64,000 nucleotides of DNA from Planctomycetota bacterium (GCA_019636195.1 JAHBYA010000017.1:1-64000); one strand, 5' to 3'; positions 8,267-17,089 are shown, counted from the first letter of the stretch. Numbers and translations: made by a program. The notes: generated by a model not told the origin, from the sequence alone.

Positions 8267-9148
8267 ATGTCTCGGTTGGCGGCATCCATACTCAAGCGTG
8301 ACCAGATTGTTGAGCGCATGGCGGCGCACCCGCTGACGCTTTCGCTGGGCGCGGTGATGGTGTTCGCGCAGGCCGCGATCTATGTGTGCGAGATTGCCAG
8401 CTTTCCGTTCAGCAGCATGCTCGCGCTGAATTGGGCCAACTTGAACCCGGGCGCGATCATGTTTCCGTTTACGCACTACGCGCCGCTTTCGCCCGACGAA
8501 CTTGGTGTTCCCTTCAGCCCGTTTGATTTCCTGGTCAGCGTGACGCTGTTCCTGGTCTGCGGCATGAGCCTGCTGTCCAGCGGCCCGGTCGTGGAGCAGT
8601 ACTACGGCACCCGCAAAACCGCGGCGGCCTTTTTCGTGTGCATGGTGGGCCACGCCGCGGTCGCAAGCGCGCTGCCCGACAAGTTCGCGTTCAGCACGCT
8701 TGCATTTGCGACCTTCCTGATCGTCACTTCGCTGCTGGTGCAGCTTGAGCGCCGCGAGACCCGCGTCGAGACCCAGAATGATTTCCGCATGGCGGTGCTG
8801 ATGGCGGCGCTGGTGCTGGCCGCCATGGGCGCGGCCTTCCTGGGCAAGAGCTACGTCAGCCTGCTGGCCGCGGTTGCGGTCGGGCCGGCGTTTGCCGTGC
8901 TGGGCTTTGTCCTGAACTGGAAGCTGCAGATGCGCGCCGTACGCCTGAACGGGCAAGGCAAGGTCGGCAACCTTTACTTTGTAGAAGAAATCGACCTGTT
9001 GACGCGCCACGAAGTCGAAGAGCGCATGGACCGCCTGCTCGACAAGATCGCCGGCGGCGGCATGGAAAGCCTCGACCCCGACGAGCAGCGCTTTCTGAAA
9101 AGTGCCAGCCGCAGGCTCAAGCACACCGAATCCGACCAGTCGCGCTAG
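8267..9148 (+). CDS. rhomboid-like membrane protein without catalytic residues, DUF6576-like tail
   Basis: The protein has 293 residues and about six hydrophobic segments between residues 20 and 225, in the layout of a rhomboid fold. The catalytic GxSG serine is absent: the matching region reads 'ALPDKFAFSTLAFATFL'. No His follows in the expected helix. The C-terminal cytosolic part (about 240-285: 'LLTRHEVEERMDRLLDKIAGGGMESLDPDEQRFLKSAS') matches the DUF6576 pattern often found at the end of bacterial rhomboids. It is therefore best read as a pseudo-rhomboid. A TACAAT box lies at 8232-8237. An active rhomboid is encoded at 39030. Confidence 0.7.
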   Translation: MSRLAASILKRDQIVERMAAHPLTLSLGAVMVFAQAAIYVCEIASFPFSSMLALNWANLNPGAIMFPFTHYAPLSPDELGVPFSPFDFLVSVTLFLVCGMSLLSSGPVVEQYYGTRKTAAAFFVCMVGHAAVASALPDKFAFSTLAFATFLIVTSLLVQLERRETRVETQNDFRMAVLMAALVLAAMGAAFLGKSYVSLLAAVAVGPAFAVLGFVLNWKLQMRAVRLNGQGKVGNLYFVEEIDLLTRHEVEERMDRLLDKIAGGGMESLDPDEQRFLKSASRRLKHTESDQSR

Positions 9149-9154
9149 GCCCCG

Positions 9155-9514
9155 CTAATAGCTCTTCTTGCGGTAGGTAAAGCCCATCGGCAGGCGCACG
9201 ATTTCAAGGCCCTCGGTGGCCATGGTCTGGCATGCCAGCATGCTGAGGCGCCCCTCCTCGCCGGGGCGCTTGATGCGGCTCTTGCAGTTCTTGCAGGTGC
9301 CCGCGATGCAGAACAATGAAAAGTCGATGCTGATCTCGCCGGTCATCAGTCCCCAGAACTGCATGCCGCGCCACAGCGAGTTGTTTTCAGGCAGCATTAC
9401 CTGGTTGCCTTCAATGATGATCGGCACCAGCTTGTCGTAGGGACGCAGGATATCGTTCGCTTCGGCGACCGTGGCGTCGTCCACGTTGAAGATGGCCTTG
9501 AGATCTACGGGCAC
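9155..9514 (-). CDS. plant-type [2Fe-2S] ferredoxin domain protein
   Basis: The preferred start is a GTG at 9514, with GAGGAG five bases upstream. The frame is open to 9703, but the added part is basic, Cys-rich and uncharacteristic. The 119-residue product has the ferredoxin cluster ligands in the order C-x4-C-x2-C (CIAGTCKNC) and a fourth Cys about 20 residues later (MLACQT), as in plant-type [2Fe-2S] ferredoxins and 2Fe-2S domains of oxidoreductases. It should be a soluble one-electron carrier. It diverges from the VWA gene at 9716. No partner reductase is nearby, so its electron donor is unknown. Confidence 0.78.
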   Translation of the reverse strand: MPVDLKAIFNVDDATVAEANDILRPYDKLVPIIIEGNQVMLPENNSLWRGMQFWGLMTGEISIDFSLFCIAGTCKNCKSRIKRPGEEGRLSMLACQTMATEGLEIVRLPMGFTYRKKSY

Positions 9515-9715
9515 TGCGCTCCTCGTTACCTGCCGGTTGCTGTATGGTTCGGCAAAGCAGCGCCCGAACTTGATTCCATATCGTAACATCGGCTGACAAC
9601 CCGCCAATGCGGCGCGATTGAGGGCGATGACCAATCGTGCCGGAAAACTGGCACAGCAAGTGCTCGTGCTCCGCCGAGGCTTGGAGGCCTTACAACCAAC
9701 CAAACGGAGGAGGAT

Positions 9716-10513
9716 ATGAACAAGCTTGTTCTAGTGGTCGCGCTTTGCCTGTTCACGGGCGGTATCTGCGCGCAAACCAGCATCACCAGCCCCGACAGCG
9801 GTAAAGACACCACCCACGACCGGCCCGCCGGGCACGTGGTCGTGAAGGTGCCCGACGCCAGCGGCGGCACCGGCGGACCCGGCGAGCCTACCTCGCCCGT
9901 TGACCCCACCCCGCCCAGTGACGGCGAAGACATTCCGCCCAGCGAACCCGGCGACACGGATCCGCCCGAGGAAGACGACCGCCCCCCATACTATGGCGAG
10001 CCCGTACGCGGCAAGGTTGTGTTCCTGCTTGATGCCAGCGGCAGCATGTACGGCAGCCGCGTGGCTTCAATGCGCGCCGAAACAACCACCGTCATCCAGA
10101 AGCTGAACGAGCACGATGAGATTGACGCGGTGGCGTACGGCAGCCAGTTCCCGGCTGCGCAGCACTACAGCGTGTTCATGTGGGGCGCGCTGCTGCCTTG
10201 CACCGACGGCAACAAGAGCAGCGCGATCGCGTGGGTCAACGGCCCCGCCACCAACCCCGGCGGCGGCACGCCGACTTATGCCTGCCTCAAGCGCAGCTGC
10301 GAAGTCTATCCCGCCAACCTTGACCAGATGTTCCTGATCACCGACGGCTACCCCAACGTCAGCGGCTCGGCCAGCCAGATTTTGGCTGACTTCCCGAGCT
10401 GGTGGGGCAAGTTCACGAAAGCGCGCTTCTTTGCCGTGTGCATCGGCGGCGGCGGCGCCAGCTTCATGCAGCAACTGGCGACGCTGGCCGGCGGCACCTA
10501 CATTGCGGCGTAG
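9716..10513 (+). CDS. secreted von Willebrand factor A domain protein
   Basis: A strong GGAGGAGG site precedes the ATG. A signal peptide (MNKLVLVVALCLFTGGICAQ) is followed by an acidic Pro-rich linker (about 35-97) and a VWA domain (about 98-265). The MIDAS motif D-A-S-G-S lies at residues 106-110, with the Thr of the second loop in 'GGGTPTYA' and the Asp in 'LITDGYP'. VWA domains bind metal and protein ligands; here they would do so outside the inner membrane. The linker probably holds the domain away from the surface. The gene ends in a strong terminator, so it seems to be a single-gene unit. Its ligand is unknown. Confidence 0.82.
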   Translation: MNKLVLVVALCLFTGGICAQTSITSPDSGKDTTHDRPAGHVVVKVPDASGGTGGPGEPTSPVDPTPPSDGEDIPPSEPGDTDPPEEDDRPPYYGEPVRGKVVFLLDASGSMYGSRVASMRAETTTVIQKLNEHDEIDAVAYGSQFPAAQHYSVFMWGALLPCTDGNKSSAIAWVNGPATNPGGGTPTYACLKRSCEVYPANLDQMFLITDGYPNVSGSASQILADFPSWWGKFTKARFFAVCIGGGGASFMQQLATLAGGTYIAA

Positions 10514-10527
10514 CAATTGGGCCTGTC

Positions 10528-10552
10528 ACAACCCCCGCACTGCGGGGGTTGT
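10528..10552 (+). terminator. rho-independent terminator after VWA gene
   Basis: A 12-bp inverted repeat ACAACCCCCGCA/TGCGGGGGTTGT is followed by TGCTTTGG. It lies 14 bases after the VWA stop codon and before the zinc-ribbon gene. Confidence 0.78.
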
Positions 10553-10586
10553 TGCTTTGGCGGGCGGCGCATCCTAGGCTCGCGGC

Positions 10587-10877
10587 ATGAGCACATGGAC
10601 CCAGCAAGACCGCAACGACATCGTCAAACGCCTGCACGATCGCGGCGTTAACCGCCCCTGCCCGCGCTGCGGCAGCGAACAGTTCAGCCTGCTGGACGGC
10701 TACGCGGTGTTCGGGCTGGTGGACCGGCTTGACGATGAAGGCGTGCGGCACCTGGCGCCCAGCGTTTGCGTGGCGTGCTCGCGCTGCGGGTACCTGACGT
10801 TTCACGCCATGGGCGCGCTGGGCCTGCTGAACAAGGACCAGCCGCTGCCGCCCAACGACGCCGAAAAACCGGAGTAG
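10587..10877 (+). CDS. small zinc-ribbon protein
   Basis: The product has 96 residues with two Cys pairs, CPRCG at about residue 25 and CVACSRCGY at about 63-71, the arrangement of a zinc ribbon. The segment between them is hydrophobic and aromatic. There is no signal peptide, so the protein should be cytoplasmic. It may bind nucleic acid or another protein. It is convergent with ispG and only two bases separate the two ends, so the genes may share termination signals. I do not recognise a named family. Confidence 0.65.
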   Translation: MSTWTQQDRNDIVKRLHDRGVNRPCPRCGSEQFSLLDGYAVFGLVDRLDDEGVRHLAPSVCVACSRCGYLTFHAMGALGLLNKDQPLPPNDAEKPE

Positions 10878-10879
10878 GG

Positions 10880-12016
10880 CTAGGCCTTCACGGTCTCTGA
10901 CTCGGCGCGTTCGCGTTCCATTTTCCAGAGTTCGAGCATCAGCTCGTCCACCAGCTTTTCGTTGGGCACGCGGCGCAGAATCGTTTCGCCCTTGAACAGG
11001 TAGCCCGCATCTTTTGCGCCTGCAATGCCTAAATCCGCTTCGGCGGCTTCGCCGGGGCCGTTTACGATGCAGCCCAGCACGCTGACCACAATGTTGCCCT
11101 TGTAATCCTTTAAACGTTCCTGCACCTGCCGCGCCAGCGTTTCGACGCCGCCGTCAACTTCGTCGCGGCCGCAACTGGGGCAGGCAACGATCTCGACATT
11201 CTTGCGGCGCAGGCGCAGGCCGCTGAGAATCTCAAAGCCCACATCCACTTCGTCCAAGGGGTCGCCGGTAATGCTTACGCGAATCGTGTCGCCGATTCCT
11301 TCGGCGAGCAGTGTGCCCAGCCCCATGGATGACTTGACCGTGCTGGCTTGCAGCATGCCGGCTTCAGTGACGCCAAGGTGCAGGGGCACGTCGGTTTGGC
11401 GGGCGAACTCGCGGTTGGTGTAGATGGTGGTCAGCACGTCGCTGGATTTCAGCGAGACTTTGAAATTGTGCATGCCCCATTTGTCGAACTGCTCGCACCA
11501 CTGCACAGCCGTCTCGACCATGATGTCGGCCATTTCAAGTTCCATGTCGCCGCGCACTTCAAGGCCTTTGCGGGGCATGATCGAGCCCGAGTTCACGCCG
11601 ATGCGGATGGCCGCGCCCTTGTCTTTGGCCAGCGCGACAATTTTCTGCACCAGATCAAGCTTGATGTTGCCGGGGTTGATGCGCACGCAATGCACGCCGG
11701 CCTCCAGGGCCTTGATCGCAAGGCCGGGCGCGAAGTGAATGTCGGCAATAATCGGCACGCGCGAGCCCGCAATGATTTCAGGCAATGCCGCTGCGGATTT
11801 GTCGTCGGGACATGCGACACGCACGATATCGACGCCCTTTTCCTGCGCCGCGTGGATTGTGGCCAAAGTGCCCGCCACGTCGTGCGTCTTGGTCTTGGTC
11901 ATCGTCTGCACAGCCACAAGGTGGTCGCCGCCGACGGGGCGGTTGCCCACCATGCATGTGCGTGTTTTGCGTCTGGTTACCTGAAAGCCCACGGTCGCTC
12001 CAGCTTGAGTCTTCAC
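10880..12016 (-). CDS. ispG: 4-hydroxy-3-methylbut-2-en-1-yl diphosphate synthase
   Basis: IspG (GcpE) reduces methylerythritol cyclodiphosphate to HMBPP, the penultimate step of the MEP isoprenoid route. The 378-residue protein has the TIM-barrel N-terminal part ('VPIIADIHFAPGLAIKALEAGVHCVRINPGN') and the C-terminal [4Fe-4S] domain with Cys279, Cys282 and Cys316 ('CPSCGR' and 'LGCIVNGPGE') and the conserved Glu323. It is the short bacterial form without the central insertion of plant and Chlamydia-type enzymes. The start is a GTG. It diverges from the methyltransferase gene at 12055, leaving about 38 bases for two promoters. Confidence 0.96.
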   Translation of the reverse strand: MKTQAGATVGFQVTRRKTRTCMVGNRPVGGDHLVAVQTMTKTKTHDVAGTLATIHAAQEKGVDIVRVACPDDKSAAALPEIIAGSRVPIIADIHFAPGLAIKALEAGVHCVRINPGNIKLDLVQKIVALAKDKGAAIRIGVNSGSIMPRKGLEVRGDMELEMADIMVETAVQWCEQFDKWGMHNFKVSLKSSDVLTTIYTNREFARQTDVPLHLGVTEAGMLQASTVKSSMGLGTLLAEGIGDTIRVSITGDPLDEVDVGFEILSGLRLRRKNVEIVACPSCGRDEVDGGVETLARQVQERLKDYKGNIVVSVLGCIVNGPGEAAEADLGIAGAKDAGYLFKGETILRRVPNEKLVDELMLELWKMERERAESETVKA

Positions 12017-12054
12017 AAGAATACATTGCGCTGGGATAATCCCACATAACCCGT

Positions 12055-12825
12055 TTGTTGCAACGGGCGGCGCCGCCGGAAACCTGTACGCGTACCATCA
12101 AGCGCATCTTTGTTGCCTTTGTCGGCATGCTGGGCCTGCGGCTGGACCAGGCGGCGTGGTCGCCGACGTTCATTATCTGGGCATCGCTGTTTGTTGCCAC
12201 GGCGCTTTTGTACGGGCACCTGTTTTACTGGGGCGGCATCAAGGCCGCGCGCGCATTGCCTTGGGCCATGGCCTACGCGGCCGTCATGTGGGTGCTGTAC
12301 TACGGCGGGCTGTGCGTCGTGCTGGGCACGCGGGTGCGGCGCTGGATGATCGCACGCTGGGGCGAACGTGAAACGCAGCGCAACTTCAATGCGGTGATGG
12401 GCATCGTGTTCATGCACCAGGGGCTGGCCCAGGGCGCCGTGGCCGATTGCAGCATTGGGCAAATCGCCGGGCCGCCGGGCTGGCTTATGCTGGGCGGCGC
12501 AATTGTGCTGATCGCGCTGGGCACAGGCGTGAAGCTGTGGGCCACCGTCACCAGCTCGCTGGATATCTACTACTACAACGACATGCTGCTGGGCCGGCCA
12601 TTGAGTGACAGCGGCGACGCCATCAAGCACGGGCCCTTTAAGTACTTCAAGAACCCCATGTACGGCGTGGGCAACCTGCAGGGCTACGGCAGCGCGCTGC
12701 TGATCGGGTCGTGGTACGGGCTTGCCGTCGCGGCGCTGTATCACGCCAGCCTCTACGTGTTCTACTTCGTGTTTGAGCGCCCGTTTGTCATGCGCACGTA
12801 CGCGTCGCGCCCGGCAAAGGCGTGA
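12055..12825 (+). CDS. PEMT/ICMT-type membrane methyltransferase
   Basis: An integral membrane protein with about six hydrophobic segments. The C-terminal part 'HGPFKYFKNPMYGVGN' (about residues 194-209) followed by a helix ending 'FYFVFERPFVMR' matches the SAM-binding region of phospholipid N-methyltransferases and isoprenylcysteine carboxyl methyltransferases, where G-P/I-Y-R-x-x-R-N-P-x-Y is typical. It probably methylates a membrane lipid. The start is uncertain: TTG at 12055 extends the protein to 256 residues, while the ATG at 12127 gives 232 and keeps all membrane segments. Neither has a convincing ribosome site. The substrate cannot be told from sequence. Confidence 0.7.
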   Translation: MLQRAAPPETCTRTIKRIFVAFVGMLGLRLDQAAWSPTFIIWASLFVATALLYGHLFYWGGIKAARALPWAMAYAAVMWVLYYGGLCVVLGTRVRRWMIARWGERETQRNFNAVMGIVFMHQGLAQGAVADCSIGQIAGPPGWLMLGGAIVLIALGTGVKLWATVTSSLDIYYYNDMLLGRPLSDSGDAIKHGPFKYFKNPMYGVGNLQGYGSALLIGSWYGLAVAALYHASLYVFYFVFERPFVMRTYASRPAKA

Positions 12826-12844
12826 ATGGCCGGCATGGACTGAA

Positions 12845-12868
12845 AACGGAGTAACTGAGCAACGGAGT
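12845..12868. repeat. three 8-nt units of the ACGGAG family
   Basis: The units AACGGAGT, AACTGAGC and AACGGAGT follow one another, and a more degenerate stretch (CAATGACCGAG) continues the series. It lies in the spacer between two convergent genes. Confidence 0.65.
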
Positions 12869-12930
12869 CAATGACCGAGTTGCATGACCGCCCACTGCGA
12901 TGCAAGCAAGAATCCCCGCCTGAACAAAAG

Positions 12931-12973
12931 CCCCGGCAGAAACGCCGGGGGGTCGCGGACAAATGTCCGCGAC
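12931..12973 (-). terminator. double hairpin ending the kinase gene
   Basis: Two adjacent stems are present. The first is CCCCGGC/GCCGGGG (12931-12950), with CTTTTGTT beyond it on the minus strand. The second is a perfect 10-bp stem, GTCGCGGACA (12952-12961) and its complement (12964-12973), with a 2-nt centre. Together they probably stop transcripts of the minus-strand kinase gene. Confidence 0.65.
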
Positions 12974-13028
12974 ATGTTGTTGACTCAGGACATTTTGCCG
13001 CTTCGCGAAAGCCCGTCGGGCCGTTCGG

Positions 13029-14936
13029 CTAAAGGTTCAGCAATTGCGCGAGGTAGCCTTCGCGGGCGGCGTACAGCAGGCCGCCGATGATGCCCAACAC
13101 CACAATCAGCACGCACAGCAGCACGATCAGCACCAGCGTACCGGGCCCTACCATGCGCTTTTCGGCCTTTTCAAGGCGGCTGCTGATCTGCTTCAGCAAC
13201 ACCGAGATCTGCGCGTTTTCGTCCGCCGGTTCGTGCTGGTCGGCAGCCAGGCGCGCCGTGCTGTGGCGCGCGCCCATCCGGCTGGTGCTGTGGGCCGGCA
13301 GCGGCGCCTGTCCGGACTCGCGGGCGCCCTCGGGTTGCTCGGCGTAGAAGTCCACTTCGCCTTGCGCCGGGGCAAGCTCGACTTTGCCGTAGCGTTTGAC
13401 GGGCCCATGCGGCGGGCTGCGCAAAAAGTTCTCAGGATCGGCCTGCGCAAGCTCAATGTCGCGCAGCATGGCCTTCATGTCGGGGTAGCGATCCGCAGGC
13501 TTGATCTCCATCATCTTGCCGATGATGTAGCTGAGCCATGCCGGGATGTCGCGCTGGATATGGCTTGGCGGCAGGATTTCGCGGCTGCGCTGCTGCTCAA
13601 GAATGTCCATGACGTTGCTGCCTTCAACGTGGCGCTGGCCTGTCAGCAGGTAGTAAAGCGTTGCGCCAAAGCTGTACACGTCGCTGCGGCCATCGAGCGG
13701 CTTGCCGCTGACTTGCTCCGGGCTCATGTAGTGGGGCGTGCCGACGACCATGCCGGTGCGCGTCATGTGCACTTCGGTTTCGTCGCCGTAGATGCGCGCC
13801 AGCCCGAAGTCCACCAGCTTCATGACGCTGCTGCGCTCGGACCACAGAATGTTGTCGGGCTTGATGTCGCGGTGGATCACGCCGCTTTCGTGGGCGTACT
13901 GCAACGCCGCGCCGATCTCGGTGAGAATCCGCACGCCGAACTCCCAGTTCATGCGCCGGCCCGCGCCGATTTCGTGGTCCAAGGGCAAGCCATCGATGTA
14001 CTCCATGACGATGGCACTGCCGCGCTGGAACTTCATCAGGTCATAGACCTTTACGATGCCGGGGTGGTCGAGCTTCTTCAGCAGGTTGGCCTCATGTTCA
14101 ACGCGCTGCTCGACCTTCATGCCAGGCTTCATCTCCGCGCGGATATCCTTGACCGCAAAGATGCGCCCGGCGCGGCGCGGGTCCCGGCACAGGTACACGA
14201 CGGCCATGCCGCCCTTGCCCAGTTGCAGGATCACGTCAAAGCGCTTGGCGACTTCGGGGCTTGGCGGAATCTCGCCTTCTTCGGCCTGGTAGCTTTGCAG
14301 CGCGCGCTTTTCTTCTTTTTCGATCTCCGCCTGCAGGGCCGCCCTGGCCAGCTCTTTGGCGGCTTCGCTCACCGCCGTAAACTCCGGCTTGGTGTTGCGC
14401 GGCTTGGGCGACGGCACCACCGGCACGCTGGTCGTGTTGTCTTCAACAGGCGTAAGCGCCGGGCCTTCCATGTCGGGCGGCGTGTAATCGTGCGGGATTG
14501 AAGCCAGGTTGGGCACGCTGGCGGGCTCAAGTTCGGGTGCACTTTCCGGGCGGTGTCGCGGCTTGGCTTCTTCGCGCGTGCGATATGCCGACTGGTCCCA
14601 GCCGGGGGCGCGCACACTGGAGAGTTTTCCGGGGTACAGGCTGCCGCCGGTTTCGGTCGGCGCATCGACGGCGGTGGCGTCTTCCGTAACACGCTCAGGC
14701 TCAAGTTCGGTGGCGGGCTGGGTTACGGTTTCGGTTTCGTCAACGGCGTTCAGGCGTTCACTGTCGCGCTCTAGGCGATCGCTGTCGCGTTCAATGGCTG
14801 CGTGGGGTTCGCGGTCGGTCGGCTCGGCTTCAATGGCCTGGGGCTGCTCAAACATGTCGGGGTCAAGCTCCGGCACCAGCGCTTCGCGCGTCGGCGGCGC
14901 CGGCAACTCGTCCGGGGTTGACGTGTCGGATGGCAA
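13029..14936 (-). CDS. Ser/Thr protein kinase, PknB-like, with C-terminal membrane anchor
   Basis: The preferred start is TTG at 14936, with GGAG six bases upstream; the frame stays open much further, but only as antisense of the ppiC genes. The 635-residue product has an acidic, Pro-rich N-terminal arm (1-225) and a Hanks-type kinase domain (about 232-490). The glycine loop is 'LGKGGMAVVY', the ATP lysine K263 is in 'FAVKDI', the catalytic loop is HRDIKPDN (355-362), the DFG is at 376-378, and the activation segment ends in 'GTPHYMSPEQ'. A linker is followed by one membrane segment near the C-terminus (about 600-622). The kinase domain should face the cytoplasm with almost no outside sensor. 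It diverges from two ppiC genes. Confidence 0.9.
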   Translation of the reverse strand: MPSDTSTPDELPAPPTREALVPELDPDMFEQPQAIEAEPTDREPHAAIERDSDRLERDSERLNAVDETETVTQPATELEPERVTEDATAVDAPTETGGSLYPGKLSSVRAPGWDQSAYRTREEAKPRHRPESAPELEPASVPNLASIPHDYTPPDMEGPALTPVEDNTTSVPVVPSPKPRNTKPEFTAVSEAAKELARAALQAEIEKEEKRALQSYQAEEGEIPPSPEVAKRFDVILQLGKGGMAVVYLCRDPRRAGRIFAVKDIRAEMKPGMKVEQRVEHEANLLKKLDHPGIVKVYDLMKFQRGSAIVMEYIDGLPLDHEIGAGRRMNWEFGVRILTEIGAALQYAHESGVIHRDIKPDNILWSERSSVMKLVDFGLARIYGDETEVHMTRTGMVVGTPHYMSPEQVSGKPLDGRSDVYSFGATLYYLLTGQRHVEGSNVMDILEQQRSREILPPSHIQRDIPAWLSYIIGKMMEIKPADRYPDMKAMLRDIELAQADPENFLRSPPHGPVKRYGKVELAPAQGEVDFYAEQPEGARESGQAPLPAHSTSRMGARHSTARLAADQHEPADENAQISVLLKQISSRLEKAEKRMVGPGTLVLIVLLCVLIVVLGIIGGLLYAAREGYLAQLLNL

Positions 14937-15068
14937 AGTCTGCTCCTGTGGGCCCCCACTGTACCCGGAATGGGGATTGCAGGAAAGTCGCCCCGGCCCA
15001 TGGTTGGCGCGGGGTCTGTCAGCCGCTACCATCGCTGCGGGCCCCGACAGTTTCCCCGGGAGAGATTC

Positions 15069-16046
15069 ATGCGTACGCAACTGATTCGCGCCGCCGTGGT
15101 CGCGCTGGCGGTGGGCGCCGGCATTGCCGCAGGCTACAGCGCCGGCGCGCAACCCGTGCCGGAAAAGGGCGAGCAGACTTCGCTCAAGCCTAACCAGGTG
15201 ATGCGCGTCGGCGAAAAGGTCATCACCGCCGAGCAACTGTTGGCCCGCATCTGGGACTTCGAAAACATGCTTGAGCCCAAAGACCGCGTGCTGGCGCCTT
15301 CGCTGGCGTACTTGCGCGACACAGCGCTGCTTGAGCTTGAAAGCAAGCGGCTGGGATTCGCGCTGACGACACAGGAAATCGACGCCGAGACCAAGCTGCA
15401 GATTGAACGCGTGAAGAAGCAGGTGCACGACCAGACTCGCGGCATGGTGCCCTTTGAGAAGTGGCTGGAACGACAGGGCCTGACCTCTGAACAGTTTGAG
15501 GCCTACATCCGCGAAAGGGCCTACCTGATCCTGGCCAAACGCGTGCTGGTGCACTACTTCGAGCAGACCACGCCCAGCGTCGAAAGCAGCCACATCCTTC
15601 ACAAGACGCTGGCCGAAGCGCAGGCGACGCACAAAATCCTGAAAGAAACGGATGCAAAGAAACTGCGCGAGAAGTTTGAAGACCTTGCGGTGCAGCGCAG
15701 CACTGACCCCGGCGCCGGTGTCAGCAAGGGCGGCCTGCCCCGCCTGTACGAAAACGACGATACGCTGGTGCGGCCGGTGGCGGACGCGATCTGGGCCCTG
15801 AAAGACGGCCAGTTCAGTGAGCCCGTGAAGTCCGAGTTCGGGTGGCATGTGGTGGTGCGCTGGCGCACGATTGTGCCGCCGGTGCGGACTGTCGCCGAGA
15901 TGCGCGCGCAATTGCTCAAAGAGCCCGACCGCGACCGCGACGTTGAGTACTTCAACCGCTGGGTGCGCTGGGTGTTCAACACGCAAAAGTACCCGCTGGA
16001 AAGAAGGCTGCCGGGATTTGACTGCCCGCCGGACAAGCAGGGTTGA
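15069..16046 (+). CDS. parvulin-type peptidyl-prolyl isomerase (SurA/PpiC-like), paralog 1
   Basis: The ATG at 15069 follows GGGAGAG and opens a signal peptide or anchor (MRTQLIRAAVVALAVGAGIAAGYSAGA). The 325-residue protein has a SurA-like helical N-terminal part (about 45-185) and a PpiC rotamase domain (about 186-285: 'SSHILHKTLAEAQATHKIL' to 'EFGWHVVVRWR'). Such proteins fold exported and outer-membrane proteins by isomerising Xaa-Pro bonds and by chaperone action. It is followed at 50 bases by a second copy, and both are divergent from the Ser/Thr kinase. Outer-membrane assembly is supported by the LptD-like gene in the same window. Confidence 0.85.
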   Translation: MRTQLIRAAVVALAVGAGIAAGYSAGAQPVPEKGEQTSLKPNQVMRVGEKVITAEQLLARIWDFENMLEPKDRVLAPSLAYLRDTALLELESKRLGFALTTQEIDAETKLQIERVKKQVHDQTRGMVPFEKWLERQGLTSEQFEAYIRERAYLILAKRVLVHYFEQTTPSVESSHILHKTLAEAQATHKILKETDAKKLREKFEDLAVQRSTDPGAGVSKGGLPRLYENDDTLVRPVADAIWALKDGQFSEPVKSEFGWHVVVRWRTIVPPVRTVAEMRAQLLKEPDRDRDVEYFNRWVRWVFNTQKYPLERRLPGFDCPPDKQG

Positions 16047-16055
16047 AGTGCCCGG

Positions 16056-16090
16056 TGCTTTGAGTCTTGTGCTTTGTGCGTAGTGCGGAG
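16056..16090 (+). repeat. heptamer-periodic spacer, unit TGCTTTG
   Basis: Five imperfect 7-nt units run in phase, the first and third being TGCTTTG and the last TGCGGAG. The last unit supplies the GGAG used as ribosome site for the ppiC paralog at 16097. Confidence 0.75.
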
Positions 16091-16096
16091 ACAGAG

Positions 16097-17089
16097 ATGA
16101 ATACATTGCTTACTCGACTGCTGCCCGCCTTGCTGATCGCGCTGGTCGCCGGCGCCGCCGGCTACGGCATGGGCGCGCAGGACAAGCCCAAACCGGCCCC
16201 GGTGCCGACGCTCAAGGTCAACGAAGTCGCCCGCGTGGGCCAGAGCGTAATCACAGCCGAGGACTTCATTGAGCGGCTGCTGCAGTTCGAAAAGATCCTG
16301 ATCCCGGACCGTCGCAACGGCGGCATGGTGTACGACGACCTGATTGCCGAACGCATGCTGCAACTTGAGGCCGAGCGGATTGAGCTCACGATCAAGCCCC
16401 GCGAAATCGGCAACGAGCAGGAAGTGCTGGACAAGGCCTTCAAGGGCGAGTTCCAGCGCTGGAATGATGACCTGCTGAAGCAGCAGCGCGAGCGCGGCAT
16501 CCCCGAATCTCCGCGCACCTGGCTTGAGTTCCTGCGTGACCGCTTCAACATGAATGACGGGCAGTACCGCGGCTTTCTGCAGCGCATGGCGCGCCTGAAC
16601 CTGCTGATGCGCCTGCTGGTCAACCATTGGGAAGAATCGACCGAATGCGCCGACGCCATGGGCCTGCGCGTTGAGTCCAAACAGGCCGCCGCCGACCTGC
16701 TGGCCCGCGCCAAGCGCGGCGAGTCGCTGGCCAACCTTGCCCGCAACAACAGCAACGACACCCGCACCCGCGACTTTGCCGGACGCATCGGCACCGTGTG
16801 GCCCAAAGACGGCCGGCTGGACGCCGAGGTTGACGCCGCCTTCTGGAAACTCAACAAGGGCCAGTACTCCGAGCCGATTGAAACCCGCGAAGGCTGGTGG
16901 ATCGTGCTGCGCGGCGAAGGCCGGCTGCCCAACGAGGCCGCGATCTGGGACGTGCGCGATGAATTGCTCAAGCGCCCCAATGTTGACCGCAACCGCTTCC
17001 AGGCATGGCGCAACGCATTGGCGGCCAGCGGGCGGTACGCTTACGAGCGCCGAATGCCCGGCTGGGACGTCGCCGCCAATGAACCGTAG
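16097..17089 (+). CDS. parvulin-type peptidyl-prolyl isomerase (PpiC-like), paralog 2
   Basis: The ATG at 16097 has GGAG seven bases upstream. The 330-residue product begins with a hydrophobic signal or anchor (about 1-27). It shares with its upstream neighbour the 'VNEVARVGQSVITAEDFIERLLQFE' opening and the ending 'ERRMPGWD', so the two arose by duplication. The rotamase domain (about 195-280) is more divergent: the usual 'HIL' strand entrance reads 'ECADAMGLRVES', while 'YSEPIETREGWWIVLRGEGR' is kept. Isomerase activity is therefore less certain than chaperone function. Both copies form an operon opposite the kinase gene. Confidence 0.8.
   Translation: MNTLLTRLLPALLIALVAGAAGYGMGAQDKPKPAPVPTLKVNEVARVGQSVITAEDFIERLLQFEKILIPDRRNGGMVYDDLIAERMLQLEAERIELTIKPREIGNEQEVLDKAFKGEFQRWNDDLLKQQRERGIPESPRTWLEFLRDRFNMNDGQYRGFLQRMARLNLLMRLLVNHWEESTECADAMGLRVESKQAAADLLARAKRGESLANLARNNSNDTRTRDFAGRIGTVWPKDGRLDAEVDAAFWKLNKGQYSEPIETREGWWIVLRGEGRLPNEAAIWDVRDELLKRPNVDRNRFQAWRNALAASGRYAYERRMPGWDVAANEP

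Noticed and set aside
14937-16106. Upstream extension of the kinase frame to 1025 residues
   Set aside because: The added part is antisense to the ppiC gene at 15069; a TTG with a good ribosome site marks the true start at 14936.
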